From: Limisalsivibrio acetivorans
GTDB taxonomy: Bacteria > Chrysiogenota > Deferribacteres > Deferribacterales > Geovibrionaceae
Length of the DNA: 64,000 bases
NCBI RefSeq assembly: GCF_000421105.1
Contig: NZ_ATWF01000001.1
Coordinates: 1,375,407 to 1,439,406 of the forward strand
Direction of reading: 5' to 3'
A program made the translations under genes and the position numbers. Shown in pieces: positions 18,639-27,854 of the stretch. The notes below the pieces were generated by a model, which saw nothing but the letters and a program-made list of their open reading frames with translations, did no database searches and was not told where the DNA came from. Numbering within the stretch: the stretch's first letter is position 1; every line of letters begins with the position of its first letter.

Positions 18639-20513
18639 ATGAAGAAAACCACGGCCATTGTTTCGCTGCTGTTCGTTATTTTTGTGCTCTCTGCCTACGC
18701 ACCCTTCAACCCTCTTGGTGCATCCAAAAAGGGTGTGGAGTCGGCAAGCACATGTATAAGTGGAGAATGCCACGCCGGTATTGAAACAACCTCAGAAAAC
18801 CATGACTTCGCCTGTGTGGAGTGCCATCAAGGGAATAATAAGTCCCTTGACAAAGATGAGGCGCACAAGGGGATGCTCGGGGGTAGAAACCCTTCCTCAA
18901 GCAAAACATGGGATGAGGGCTGCGGGAAGTGCCACCAATACCAGCACGACAGAGTCAGCACAACGCTCATGTACACCGCCACCGGAATGATAAAGAACAG
19001 CCAGAAGGCTTGGAACGACTACGAAGGAAAGCTGTACTCCACCCACGGCGCAGAGGGTTTTGACGCATCAGGGAATGAAACAGCCCGCCCCGCCGTAACC
19101 GAGTTGGAGGAGCTCTCTGGAGAGCTTTACCGGAAGTTCTGCTCCGCATGCCATCTTGGGTATGACAAAAGGAGCGGCTACAGGGCACACCACTCCTCCG
19201 GATGTGCCGGATGCCACTTCAATCACAGCGTGGCGGGAACATATGAAGGGGGAGACAAGACGATCAAAGGGAAGGAGGGCTACCCAGAGAAGCATATTAT
19301 AGACCCCCTCCCGAAGGATGACGTATGCATAACCTGCCACAACAGGAGCGGCAGGATCGCCCTCTCCTATCAGGGGCTCTACGACGGTAATAACTCCCTC
19401 GTACCCACTATGAGAGGGCTTCCCGGACCGGAACTCATCGACGGAGTGCGGAACCTGCGCCATATGCACGCAGACATCCACAGCGATGCGGGGATGGAGT
19501 GTATCGACTGCCATACCTCACGGGATATCATGGGTGACGGCTACATGTACGAGAATATGTTCGACCAGATAGAAACCGCCTGCGAGGACTGCCACGGCGG
19601 TGAGACAGCTCCTAAAACCGAAAGGATAACCAAGGAGAACGCCTACCCCCTGCGGGAGGCTAAGAACTACGCCTTTGATGTGAACTACGGGGATGAGATG
19701 GTGCTCACCTCCAAAGGCAGGATGTACTCCAACGTGAAGAAGGAGAACGGCAAACTCTACCTCTACACCAAACGAGAGGGGAAGCGCCTTGAGATAAAGA
19801 CGGTGAACGGAACCGATGAGCATGAGGTCTTCGGCCATGAAAGGCTCGAATGCTACACATGCCATTCTAACACCGTCGTTCAGTGCTACGGTTGCCACAC
19901 CACCTATGACAAGTCCGAGAAGATGATGGACTGGATAAAGATGGAGGAGACTCAGGGTCGTTTCAGTGAGAAGGAGGATATCAGGACCTTCTTCCCCTTC
20001 CCTCTCGGAGTGAACCAGAGGGGGAAGATCTCACCGGTAACCCCCGGTTGTCAGACCTTTCTTAATGTCATAGACGAAAACGGCAACAAGGTTATGGACG
20101 AGCATATCTTTAAGTTCCGTGGTGAGCAGAACTTCAAGTTCGCCCCCTTTTACAGCCATAACACCGGCAAAAAGGCGGTGACCTGTGCCGGATGCCATGG
20201 CGATATGATGTTCGCAGGCCTAGGACAGGGGATAGTATCCATAGAAGAAAAGAGTATTACCAGCACATACATGTGCGATAAATGCGATAAACCGATGGAC
20301 TCTCTATACAGCGTTGAGGATGGAAAGCTCTCTGTAACCTCCGATGTTGTCAGGGAGCATTCAAGGCTAATGACCAAAGAAGAGATAGCCTCAATGCTCA
20401 GGGTAAACCAGTGCATCGTATGCCACGATAAAGGGGAAAGCAGGTTCTATGGCGAGGATATTGACTACGGCGATGTTCTTAATGATTCTGTGCACCGCCC
20501 TCTTCTCGATTAG
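18639..20513 (+). CDS. Multihaem c-type cytochrome (11 CXXCH plus one CX4CH)
   Basis: 624 aa with an N-terminal signal peptide (about 1-21). Eleven canonical CXXCH haem sites are visible (CVECH, CGKCH, CSACH, CAGCH, CITCH, CIDCH, CEDCH, CYTCH, CYGCH, CAGCH, CIVCH). A twelfth possible site near the N-terminus is CISGECH, with four residues between the cysteines. CDKCDK near residue 545 lacks the His. Haem is attached in the periplasm. The gene lies after a terminator and overlaps the next cytochrome gene by 65 bp. It likely moves electrons between the molybdoenzyme or quinone module and the outer membrane. It lacks a lipobox. Confidence 0.9.
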   Translation: MKKTTAIVSLLFVIFVLSAYAPFNPLGASKKGVESASTCISGECHAGIETTSENHDFACVECHQGNNKSLDKDEAHKGMLGGRNPSSSKTWDEGCGKCHQYQHDRVSTTLMYTATGMIKNSQKAWNDYEGKLYSTHGAEGFDASGNETARPAVTELEELSGELYRKFCSACHLGYDKRSGYRAHHSSGCAGCHFNHSVAGTYEGGDKTIKGKEGYPEKHIIDPLPKDDVCITCHNRSGRIALSYQGLYDGNNSLVPTMRGLPGPELIDGVRNLRHMHADIHSDAGMECIDCHTSRDIMGDGYMYENMFDQIETACEDCHGGETAPKTERITKENAYPLREAKNYAFDVNYGDEMVLTSKGRMYSNVKKENGKLYLYTKREGKRLEIKTVNGTDEHEVFGHERLECYTCHSNTVVQCYGCHTTYDKSEKMMDWIKMEETQGRFSEKEDIRTFFPFPLGVNQRGKISPVTPGCQTFLNVIDENGNKVMDEHIFKFRGEQNFKFAPFYSHNTGKKAVTCAGCHGDMMFAGLGQGIVSIEEKSITSTYMCDKCDKPMDSLYSVEDGKLSVTSDVVREHSRLMTKEEIASMLRVNQCIVCHDKGESRFYGEDIDYGDVLNDSVHRPLLD

Positions 20514-21747
20514 CACGGCGGCGGAGATCAATAAAACGGTCTCTCCCAGGGTTATCGATACCGAAGGGAAAACCTGCACAGCATGCCACGATGAACACAG
20601 CATCGGCGGCGCCCATGGGAGTGTATCCTGTGAAGAGTGCCATGCACCAAATTCCAGACACTTCGCCAGAGCGGCAGATATTGCAGCAGGAGCACCCGGA
20701 TGCCTCAACTGCCACGAGGAATACAAGGGGATGATGAACAGTACCATGCACACACGCATACCCGAACAGCGATTTGTCCTGGAATCCTACGGCAGATATG
20801 ATTCCGGCTTTTTCGATAAGAACTGCAAAAACTGCCACGTAACCTCCTGCACGGACTGCCATGCACCCGAGGATCCCCACTCCATAGCAGAACCGCAGGA
20901 TGATGCCTGCCACGAGTGCCACAGGGACTACTATACGGGCATCGAATACAGAGGTCTCGGCATAAGAGAGGACCACGAACGCTACCAGCGAGGTATCGAA
21001 TATAAAGGTGGGCATTACGCCGCCATGCTACCAGATGTGCACTACGAAAAAGGGATGAAATGCGGCGAATGCCACACAATGGCCTCCCTCGCAGGGGAGG
21101 ATACCGAACCGAAGACATGCACGGACTGCCACGAGCCGGATATGGACGTAATTGAACATTCCATCAAGGGGCATATGGAAAAGATGGAGTGCTGGAGCTG
21201 TCATTCATCATGGGCAAATCAGGAGTACGGAACGTTCTGGATACGCTTCAACGAGAGTGACTATTCCGACTTCTTCCGCTGGGTGAAACGCCCTAACCTT
21301 GATTACGCCAAGAGCAGCCATACAAAGACATATACCCCCCCGCCACTGGCTGTCGGTGAAAACGGAAGATACACCATGATAAGGCCGGAGTTCATAGGCT
21401 TTTACACATACATAGACCACGACCGTGTACGTGAGGAGAACGTTATGGTGTCAAACACCTTCAAGACGACATTCCCCCACACCACCCGCCGGGGTACGGT
21501 TATGTGCGATTCCTGCCACGGCAGCGACAAAAGGCTCATGCGCCAGGATGAAAAGGACAGGATCTTCCTCCTCGACAAGGACGGTCTTGAGATAAGCAAC
21601 TTCTTCGATCATGAGCAGTTCAGCCTTAACGGCGGAAGGTTCATAAACGATGGAGAGTACCGGACAATCACAAACAAGGATAAGGAGTACAAAAAACTCT
21701 ATATAAAGAAATGGAAACGGGTAGACAGGATCCTCAATGCTCAGTGA
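20449..21747 (+). CDS. Decahaem c-type cytochrome
   Basis: 432 aa from ATG 20449, inside the 3' end of the preceding gene; ATG 20473 is an alternative start, but 20449 gives an arginine before the hydrophobic signal segment (MARILTTAMFLMIL). Signal peptide cleaved after about STAA. Ten CXXCH motifs: CTACH, CEECH, CLNCH, CKNCH, CTDCH, CHECH, CGECH, CTDCH, CWSCH, CDSCH. The middle and C-terminal parts carry few haems and may form an interaction domain. The overlap with the upstream cytochrome gene suggests translational coupling and a shared complex. Confidence 0.9.
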   Translation: MARILTTAMFLMILCTALFSISTAAEINKTVSPRVIDTEGKTCTACHDEHSIGGAHGSVSCEECHAPNSRHFARAADIAAGAPGCLNCHEEYKGMMNSTMHTRIPEQRFVLESYGRYDSGFFDKNCKNCHVTSCTDCHAPEDPHSIAEPQDDACHECHRDYYTGIEYRGLGIREDHERYQRGIEYKGGHYAAMLPDVHYEKGMKCGECHTMASLAGEDTEPKTCTDCHEPDMDVIEHSIKGHMEKMECWSCHSSWANQEYGTFWIRFNESDYSDFFRWVKRPNLDYAKSSHTKTYTPPPLAVGENGRYTMIRPEFIGFYTYIDHDRVREENVMVSNTFKTTFPHTTRRGTVMCDSCHGSDKRLMRQDEKDRIFLLDKDGLEISNFFDHEQFSLNGGRFINDGEYRTITNKDKEYKKLYIKKWKRVDRILNAQ

Positions 21748-21840
21748 GGATTATTACCCGTTGCATATAAAGGGAAGGCTGGCACGCCCTTTCCGGGATA
21801 ATAAAAAAACCAAAGCGTACTACTAAAAAAAGAGGGAATC

Positions 21841-24045
21841 ATGCTTAAAAAAGGAATCTCCCGAAGACGATTCATTCAGGGAACTGCCGCGGCGGGTGCC
21901 GCCCTGGCATCAGTATCTTCCCTGTCTTCATTCAGGCTGATGGCCGAAAGCGGCGAAACCGCATCCGGCAGTTTAGGTGTAACCTACTCCCAGAACTGGT
22001 GCGAAATGTGCTTCTGGAAGTGCGGGCTTACTGCAAGAACGGTGAACGGCAGGGTGGAAAAGCTGGAAGGCCAGCCCGACTGCCCCGCAAACAATGGAAA
22101 GCTCTGCGCAAAGGGCAACTCCGGCGTTTTTCAGCTCTATGACAAAGACAGGCTTAAAACACCCCTTATCAGAACAGGGGAAAGGGGCTCCGGCGAGTTC
22201 CGCAAGGCAACCTGGGAGGAGGCTTTACAGTACGTAGCCGATAACACCAGCAAGCTTGTGGACACCTACGGTGAAGAGACAGTAACCCTTTTCGCCCACG
22301 GTTCCGGTGAACACTCCTTCATCGAACTCATGCACATCATAGGCACACCCAACGTCTGTATACCTTCCTATGCCCAGTGTCTCGGAAGCCGTGAAATCGG
22401 CTGGGCACTCACATACGGAAAGCCCTGCGGCGGTAAGGAGCCTGTGGACTCTGTGAATGCAAAGTGCATCATGCTCCTTGGAAGGAACATCGTTGAAGCG
22501 CTCCACGTGGGCGAACTTCAGGATTTCATTGAAGGTGTGCACAGAGGAGCCCATGTAATCTACGTGGATCCCCGCTACAACAAAACAGCGGCTAAGGCAA
22601 ACCAGTTCATGATGATCAAGCCCGGTACAGACTCCGCTCTGCTCATGGGAATGATCCATCATATACTCTATAAAGGACTGTACAACAAAGGCTTCACCGA
22701 CTGGTACACGAGCGGAATCAACGAACTCGCCCAGCAGGTTCGTGAAACCTCCCCCGCATGGGCATCCAAGATAACCGAGATCCCCGAGGAGGAGATCATA
22801 GAAGCGGCGGAGCAGCTCGCAAAAGCGGCCCCCCACTGCTACATCCACCCCGGAAGACGTGTTACCAGATACGGAAACGACACTCAGTTCGTCCGCCTGA
22901 TAGCTATACTCAACGCTCTCATGGGCAACTGGGAGCAGCCCGGTGGAATATACAAGACGATCCCCTTCAAGATCGAAAACAAGCCCCATATGGTTCACTT
23001 CGAGAAGCACGGCGGAGAGAGAGCGGACGGCGCAGGAACAGAATTCCCCCTCGCACCCAAAAACCTCGGCCTTGCTAATAAGCTCATGGAAGCAATTGCG
23101 GAGCAAAGTACCGATCTCAAGGCCATGTTCATATACGGCTGTAACCCTATGCACCACCACGGCGACAGCTCCGTTGTATACAAGGCCATCGAGCAGAGCG
23201 AACTAATCGTTACCTGCGACATATACATGACGGATATGGCTCTCTACTCCGATGTTATCCTCCCCGAATCCACCTATCTGGAGCGTTACGATCCCGCCAT
23301 TACCCAGGCGAGAAAGAGCGGATACCTCCAGCTTCGTGAACCCGCCACAGAGCCTGTTCACGATACCATGGGCGGATGGGAGATGGCAGAGAAGCTCTGC
23401 CACGCCATGGGATACGACAACCACTTCATGAAGATCCCAGAGTACAACCGTGAGATGTTCAAAGCGGCGGGAACCACAGAGGAATACATGAAGGAGCACG
23501 GTGTATATGTGGGCGCAACGGGTGATCCCTTCCCCGCATTCAACGGTGAGGACCCCACATTCCGCACACCCTCAGGCTCGGCTGAGCTTTACAGCAACAT
23601 CATGGAGAACTTCGGGTATGATCCTCTCCCCTCCTACGAGAAGGTCCCCACACCTGGAACAGGCGAATACAGGATACTCTTCGGACGCCTCAGCTTCCAC
23701 ACCCATGCAAGAACCCAGAACAACGCATGGCTTCTCGCCCTGCACCATTCCGAGGTTGAGCTTTGGATCAACACAGAAGAAGCACTCAAGCTTGGTATCG
23801 CAGACGGCATGAAGGTTCGCGTCGTAAAGGGTGACAAGAAGAGCGGACCCTGCACAGCAAAGGTTGTGGACTATATCCACCCCGAGGCTATCTTCGTACC
23901 CCATGGATTCGGCCATGAAAGTGAATGGCTCACCAGGATCGCCGGGGTAGGCGCAAGGGATGCGGACTTCACATCCAACGATACGGACCCCATCTCCGGC
24001 GGAGCCGGCTTCCACAACGGCTTTGTAAAAGTCGAGAAAGTGTGA
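21841..24045 (+). CDS. Tat-exported molybdopterin oxidoreductase, PsrA/PhsA/SrdA type
   Basis: 734 aa catalytic subunit. Twin-arginine signal SRRRFIQG at residues 7-14. [4Fe-4S] motif C54-X2-C57-X3-C61-X27-C89, then the usual molybdopterin and dinucleotide-binding domains to the C-terminus. Cys180 (SYAQCLGS), or less likely Cys173, is placed to ligate molybdenum, as in polysulfide/thiosulfate reductases. Length and subunit composition (FeS plus NrfD genes follow) match polysulfide, thiosulfate, tetrathionate or Srd-type selenate reductases. The rhodanese gene in the locus favours a sulfur or selenium compound, but sequence alone does not fix it. GAGGG ribosome site. Confidence 0.92.
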   Translation: MLKKGISRRRFIQGTAAAGAALASVSSLSSFRLMAESGETASGSLGVTYSQNWCEMCFWKCGLTARTVNGRVEKLEGQPDCPANNGKLCAKGNSGVFQLYDKDRLKTPLIRTGERGSGEFRKATWEEALQYVADNTSKLVDTYGEETVTLFAHGSGEHSFIELMHIIGTPNVCIPSYAQCLGSREIGWALTYGKPCGGKEPVDSVNAKCIMLLGRNIVEALHVGELQDFIEGVHRGAHVIYVDPRYNKTAAKANQFMMIKPGTDSALLMGMIHHILYKGLYNKGFTDWYTSGINELAQQVRETSPAWASKITEIPEEEIIEAAEQLAKAAPHCYIHPGRRVTRYGNDTQFVRLIAILNALMGNWEQPGGIYKTIPFKIENKPHMVHFEKHGGERADGAGTEFPLAPKNLGLANKLMEAIAEQSTDLKAMFIYGCNPMHHHGDSSVVYKAIEQSELIVTCDIYMTDMALYSDVILPESTYLERYDPAITQARKSGYLQLREPATEPVHDTMGGWEMAEKLCHAMGYDNHFMKIPEYNREMFKAAGTTEEYMKEHGVYVGATGDPFPAFNGEDPTFRTPSGSAELYSNIMENFGYDPLPSYEKVPTPGTGEYRILFGRLSFHTHARTQNNAWLLALHHSEVELWINTEEALKLGIADGMKVRVVKGDKKSGPCTAKVVDYIHPEAIFVPHGFGHESEWLTRIAGVGARDADFTSNDTDPISGGAGFHNGFVKVEKV

Positions 24046-24060
24046 GGAGGAGCGTAAACA

Positions 24061-24624
24061 ATGCAGAAAAAATTCGGAATGGCATACATAGTTGACAGAT
24101 GCGTGGACTGCAAGGCGTGCATGGTTGCATGCAAGGCGGAATGGGATGTTCCAGAGGATCATTTCCGTACCCACATCCACACAGGAATTAAACCGGAGAA
24201 GAGGGAGAAGCCCAGCATGGACTTCCTCCCCCACCAGTGCAACCACTGCGATGTTGCCCCCTGCGTTACGGTCTGCCCCACAAAGGCAAGCCACAAGCGT
24301 GAGGACGGCATCGTTTTCGTAACACGCTCCAAGTGTGTGGGATGTAAATACTGTATCGCATCCTGCCCCTACGATGCACGATTCTTCAACCACGATATCG
24401 GCGTTGCGGAGAAATGCACCTTCTGTCTCCCCAGAGCTCTGGAAGGGAAAGAGCCCGCCTGCGCCACAACCTGCCCCGGAAATGTACGGGTGTTCGGTGA
24501 TCTCAACGATCCCGAGAGTGAGATTTCGGTTCTTCTCAAGGATGCCGCGGAGAAAAGGCTTAATGTCTGGAAGCTTCGTACGGATCTCGGTACTGAGCCG
24601 AATATATTCTACGTGAAGAAATAG
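24061..24624 (+). CDS. Four-cluster ferredoxin subunit (PsrB/PhsB/SrdB type)
   Basis: 187 aa, no signal peptide of its own (family members are carried out with the Tat subunit). Four Cys groups for four [4Fe-4S] clusters: CVDCKACMVAC, CNHCDVAPCVTVC, CVGCKYCIASC and CTFC...CATTC. It transfers electrons between the membrane subunit and the molybdenum subunit. AGGAGG ribosome site, 15 bp after the catalytic gene. Confidence 0.93.
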   Translation: MQKKFGMAYIVDRCVDCKACMVACKAEWDVPEDHFRTHIHTGIKPEKREKPSMDFLPHQCNHCDVAPCVTVCPTKASHKREDGIVFVTRSKCVGCKYCIASCPYDARFFNHDIGVAEKCTFCLPRALEGKEPACATTCPGNVRVFGDLNDPESEISVLLKDAAEKRLNVWKLRTDLGTEPNIFYVKK

Positions 24625-24633
24625 GAGGCAGTG

Positions 24634-25518
24634 ATGGAATTTCAAGAAGCCTTTGAATGGTACGTTGCCGCATATCTCTTCCTTGCCGGTGTCGGCGCCG
24701 GAGCTATCGTGGCAGCCGCACTTGCGGACATGTACGACAGGGAAAAATATCTATCTTTCATAAAAGCGGCCAGTGTCATAGGGATGCCTCTGGTCTCAAT
24801 CGGTATAGGGTTCCTCTACATAGACCTCGGTCAGGGATTCTGGAAACCCTGGCTACTCATACTCCTTTTCGCCAATCCCACTTCGGCGATCACATGGGGT
24901 ACGGCTATACTCACCCTATTCACACTCTTTTCGCTTGTGTACGGAGCATATAACCTCGGATTCATAAAGTTTTCCGGCGGGAACACTATGCGCTGGCTCC
25001 TGATAATAACAGGTGTGCTTACAGCAGGTTACACAGCTGTACTCCTCGGTGTCCTCAAGGCCATCCCCTTCTGGCACCAGACAGCACTCCCCATACTCTT
25101 CATCATCTCCGCAACCTCAACGGGGATATCAGGTGCTATGCTGGTTAAAGAGGTGTTCTTCAAGAACCACGACCACCTCGGCAAGATCGAAAGTACGCAT
25201 ATGTATCTGCTTATCCTTGAGATCTTTCTCCTTGCGGGAATGTTCCTCATAGCACTCCAGGGTGTTCCTGAGATGAAGTACTCCGCCATGAGCCTGCTTA
25301 CAGGCAAGTTTGCCCTTGAATTCTGGCTCTTCCTCGTCTTCGGCGGACTTCTCATCCCCGCCGTGGCCTTTGCTCTGGCAGAGGGCGGCAAGATGAAGAT
25401 CTCCGGCGGAAAGCTTGTGCTTTTCGAGGTACTGGTACTGGTAGGGGGCTATTTTCTGCGTCACCTCATAATCCATGCCGGCGTCTACACACAGAAATTC
25501 ACCGAGTATCTTCACTAA
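24634..25518 (+). CDS. NrfD/PsrC-type quinone-interacting membrane subunit
   Basis: 294 aa from ATG 24634, which has the better spacing from AGGAGG (24623-24628) than the GTG at 24631. About eight hydrophobic helices. FEWYVAAYLFLAGVGAGA at the N-terminus is characteristic of NrfD/PsrC proteins. It exchanges electrons with menaquinol/menaquinone in the inner membrane and anchors the FeS and molybdenum subunits. Last gene of the reductase unit; a terminator follows directly. Confidence 0.92.
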   Translation: MEFQEAFEWYVAAYLFLAGVGAGAIVAAALADMYDREKYLSFIKAASVIGMPLVSIGIGFLYIDLGQGFWKPWLLILLFANPTSAITWGTAILTLFTLFSLVYGAYNLGFIKFSGGNTMRWLLIITGVLTAGYTAVLLGVLKAIPFWHQTALPILFIISATSTGISGAMLVKEVFFKNHDHLGKIESTHMYLLILEIFLLAGMFLIALQGVPEMKYSAMSLLTGKFALEFWLFLVFGGLLIPAVAFALAEGGKMKISGGKLVLFEVLVLVGGYFLRHLIIHAGVYTQKFTEYLH

Positions 25519-25525
25519 AACAACA

Positions 25526-25546
25526 GGGGGCGGATGCCCCCTTTTT
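25526..25546 (+). terminator. Terminator after the reductase genes
   Basis: GGGGGC/GCCCCC stem with a GGAT tetraloop and TTTTT, 8 bp after the NrfD stop. Confidence 0.88.
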
Positions 25547-25595
25547 CCGAGTGAGCAGTTAGTGAAAGGTCCTTTGGGTTTTTACTCTAAACATC

Positions 25596-25623
25596 GGGCG
25601 GGCTGAAACGATTCGGCCCGCCC
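25596..25623 (+). terminator. Second GC-rich stem-loop before the Rieske gene
   Basis: GGGCGGGC/GCCCGCCC stem (8 bp) with a 12-nt loop, then TTTGGTTTTG. It may be a second, weaker terminator or an attenuator separating the reductase unit from the Rieske/cytochrome b unit. Confidence 0.5.
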
Positions 25624-25696
25624 TTTGGTTTTGAAATTTACGGCGGCGCATTGTATACTATCCGCTGACACAGCTTAGGAGCATAACTAGTCAGAT

Positions 25697-26095
25697 ATGG
25701 AGAGAAGAGACTTCATCAAGCGGGGGATAGCATTCCTTGTTTCACTCCCCGTTTTTTACACCCTTTACCGGTATCTCAGCCCCGATGCGGATGCGGATTC
25801 TGTTCTCATTACAGCAAATCGGGGTGATGTACCCGAAGGGGGAGCACTTATGTTTCCCGACAAGCAGGTGGCAATACTCCGGGAAAAGGGTGAAATACGT
25901 GCAGTATCCCTCACCTGCACCCACCTTGGATGTACCGTTGCACTCAGCGGCGACAGGTTCGTTTGCCCCTGCCACGGCAGCATCTTCACACTTAACGGCG
26001 ATGTCCTAAAAGGCCCCGCCCAGAGGCCTCTGGACGAGTATCCTGTAACAGAAAAGGATGGTGAGATCCGTATCGGCAAGAGGGTAAAGGCTTGA
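25697..26095 (+). CDS. Rieske iron-sulfur protein
   Basis: 132 aa. N-terminal ERRDFIKRG followed by a hydrophobic segment: a Tat-like signal anchor. Rieske ligands C74-T-H76 and C90-P-C-H93, with C79 and C92 placed for the stabilising disulfide. High-potential [2Fe-2S] subunit of a quinol:cytochrome c reductase. The Shine-Dalgarno AGGAG lies rather far upstream (about 15 bp). Its stop overlaps the TTG start of cytochrome b. Confidence 0.93.
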   Translation: MERRDFIKRGIAFLVSLPVFYTLYRYLSPDADADSVLITANRGDVPEGGALMFPDKQVAILREKGEIRAVSLTCTHLGCTVALSGDRFVCPCHGSIFTLNGDVLKGPAQRPLDEYPVTEKDGEIRIGKRVKA

Positions 26096-27114
26096 TCGCA
26101 AGGTTCATAAAGCATATCTTCCCGAAGTCATTCCGCAGAGAGAGCCTGAGACCGGAAAAGACACTCTACCTCGGTTCCGCCGCCTTTGCCTCCTTCGCCC
26201 TGCTACTGATCACGGGCGTGTTGCTCCTGCTCTACTACATACCCGGAGTCAATAGCGCATACGATTCTATCATATTCCTTGAAGAGAAGGTCTTCGGCGG
26301 AGCTTTCATACGTTCACTGCACAGGATGAGCTCCCATTTCCTGCTTGTAACAGCCGCCGCACACCTGCTCCGCACGGTATACACCGGAGCTTACTCCGTC
26401 CGTCCGAAAAACTGGAAACTCGGCTACATCATAGCCGCACTCATGATATTCGAGGCGTATACGGGCTATCTTCTCCCCTTCGACCAGCTCTCCTACTGGG
26501 CCGCAATGACAGGGATGGAGCTGGTAGCTATCCTCCCCCTAGGCTCTTTTATAAGGGGGATTCTGGCACCCGACGGCGTTGGAGGACAACTTACTCTGCT
26601 CCGCTTTTTCACCCTGCACATAGTTTTTATACCGATGCTCTGCATCGGGCTGACCTGGGCCCATATGTATAATATCAGGCGGGACGGCGGCCTCCTCCCC
26701 ATGGGGGAGAGCCCGAAACAGCAATCGGATCCGGCACTTTACAGATTTACAGCGGCTATTTTTTTATCGGTTGTGGCTATGCTGTGCCTGCTCGCAGTTA
26801 TCTTCCCCGCACCCCTTACAATACCTGCAAATCCGGCAGAACCCCCCAACCCTGTAAAAAGCGCATGGTTCCTCCTCTGGTTTCAGGAGATCGTAAGCTG
26901 GCGTGCTTCTCTCTTCAACGTAGCGGCAATTATCTTCGTAGTGTTCTTCTTCCTTCCTGATATGCGAAGGGGTTACAAGCCGGTTCATTCCAGATGGTTC
27001 GCCGCCGGTGACAGAAAGGTCTGGTTAATCATTACACTAACAGCAGTATGCATAATCGCATTAACAATAGTTGCCATGTTTTTCCGAGGTGAGAATTGGT
27101 CCTTCGTATTCTGA
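26092..27114 (+). CDS. Cytochrome b (b6/subunit IV fusion) of a bc-type complex
   Basis: 340 aa, TTG start overlapping the Rieske stop (TTGA). About eight membrane helices. Haem b ligands sit in LHRMSSHFLL and the LHIVF...AHMY segment, and the cytoplasmic N-terminus is short. The C-terminal part corresponds to subunit IV. The Qo-site PEWY tetrapeptide is not evident; the matching place reads PVKSAWFLLWFQE, so the quinol site differs from standard bc1/b6f. Forms a complex with the Rieske protein and the downstream tetrahaem cytochrome. Confidence 0.9.
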   Translation: MIARFIKHIFPKSFRRESLRPEKTLYLGSAAFASFALLLITGVLLLLYYIPGVNSAYDSIIFLEEKVFGGAFIRSLHRMSSHFLLVTAAAHLLRTVYTGAYSVRPKNWKLGYIIAALMIFEAYTGYLLPFDQLSYWAAMTGMELVAILPLGSFIRGILAPDGVGGQLTLLRFFTLHIVFIPMLCIGLTWAHMYNIRRDGGLLPMGESPKQQSDPALYRFTAAIFLSVVAMLCLLAVIFPAPLTIPANPAEPPNPVKSAWFLLWFQEIVSWRASLFNVAAIIFVVFFFLPDMRRGYKPVHSRWFAAGDRKVWLIITLTAVCIIALTIVAMFFRGENWSFVF

Positions 27115-27854
27115 CAATTATCCTTTTTTCAGCTTTAGCGGTATCCGCCGCCGAGCTCTGCATGAAATGCCACGAGCCGCACTACACGGAAATGGGGTCC
27201 TGTACCGCATGCCACAGAGGCAACCCCGACACCTCCCGCAAAAACATTGCCCATGATGGACTCATATCAGGTCGTTTTGCCGACTTCATCACCAACGGCA
27301 AAGGGATTAATAACGGTAAAGATCTCACAGAAAAAGCGGCGTGCAGAAGATGCCATACACTTGGAGAAACCGGCAACAACGCATCCTCAAACCTAGACAT
27401 AGAGGCCAAACGTAAAACCGGAGCATTCCTGCTGAACAAGATAAACGAACCGAACGATTATATGCCCCGCTTCGGCTTCGATAACAATGATGCAGAGGAT
27501 ATTGTAAGGTATATACTTAATTCAGGCGAAGCATCCAATGTTGAGCCTGAAAGCAGACCCTTTGTCGTTTTTATAAATAGCGGCGATGAGGGTGTTTTCT
27601 CGAAGAAGTGCGGAGGATGCCACAGGCTTTTGACCAGAGAAAAAGGTGGTATGGGGGATGGTGATACTGCGCCTAACCTGTCCGGCTTGTTTACAGAGTT
27701 TTACCCCGATAACACCCTGCCGAGACATGAGAAATGGGATAACGAAACCCTGCTGAAATGGGTTAAAAACCCAAGATTGCTGGATAAGGGCTCAATGATG
27801 CCCCCTCTTAAACTGAGTGATGATGAAAAGAAAAAACTTCCCGGTGAATTCTAG
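27096..27854 (+). CDS. Tetrahaem c-type cytochrome of the bc-type complex
   Basis: 252 aa, TTG start with GAGGTGAG ribosome site, overlapping the cytochrome b end by 19 bp. Short signal peptide (ends VSAAE). Four CXXCH sites: CMKCH, CTACH, CRRCH, CGGCH. The last is followed by a monohaem-cytochrome-like tail containing MMPPLKLSDDE, where a Met could be an axial ligand. It replaces cytochrome c1/f. The stop codon overlaps the convergent GDPD gene by 4 bp (CTAG). Confidence 0.9.
   Translation: MVLRILTIILFSALAVSAAELCMKCHEPHYTEMGSCTACHRGNPDTSRKNIAHDGLISGRFADFITNGKGINNGKDLTEKAACRRCHTLGETGNNASSNLDIEAKRKTGAFLLNKINEPNDYMPRFGFDNNDAEDIVRYILNSGEASNVEPESRPFVVFINSGDEGVFSKKCGGCHRLLTREKGGMGDGDTAPNLSGLFTEFYPDNTLPRHEKWDNETLLKWVKNPRLLDKGSMMPPLKLSDDEKKKLPGEF

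Noticed and set aside
22225-23160. Long antisense open frame (311 aa) opposite the molybdoenzyme gene
   Set aside because: Shadow of the codon usage of the plus-strand gene; the plus strand has clear Tat and Cys motifs.
21841-24045. Selenocysteine-containing molybdoenzyme
   Set aside because: The gene is full length with cysteine at the likely metal position and no in-frame UGA.
23572-24645. Antisense open frame (357 aa) spanning the molybdoenzyme and FeS genes
   Set aside because: Crosses two clearly coding plus-strand genes and has no recognisable motif.
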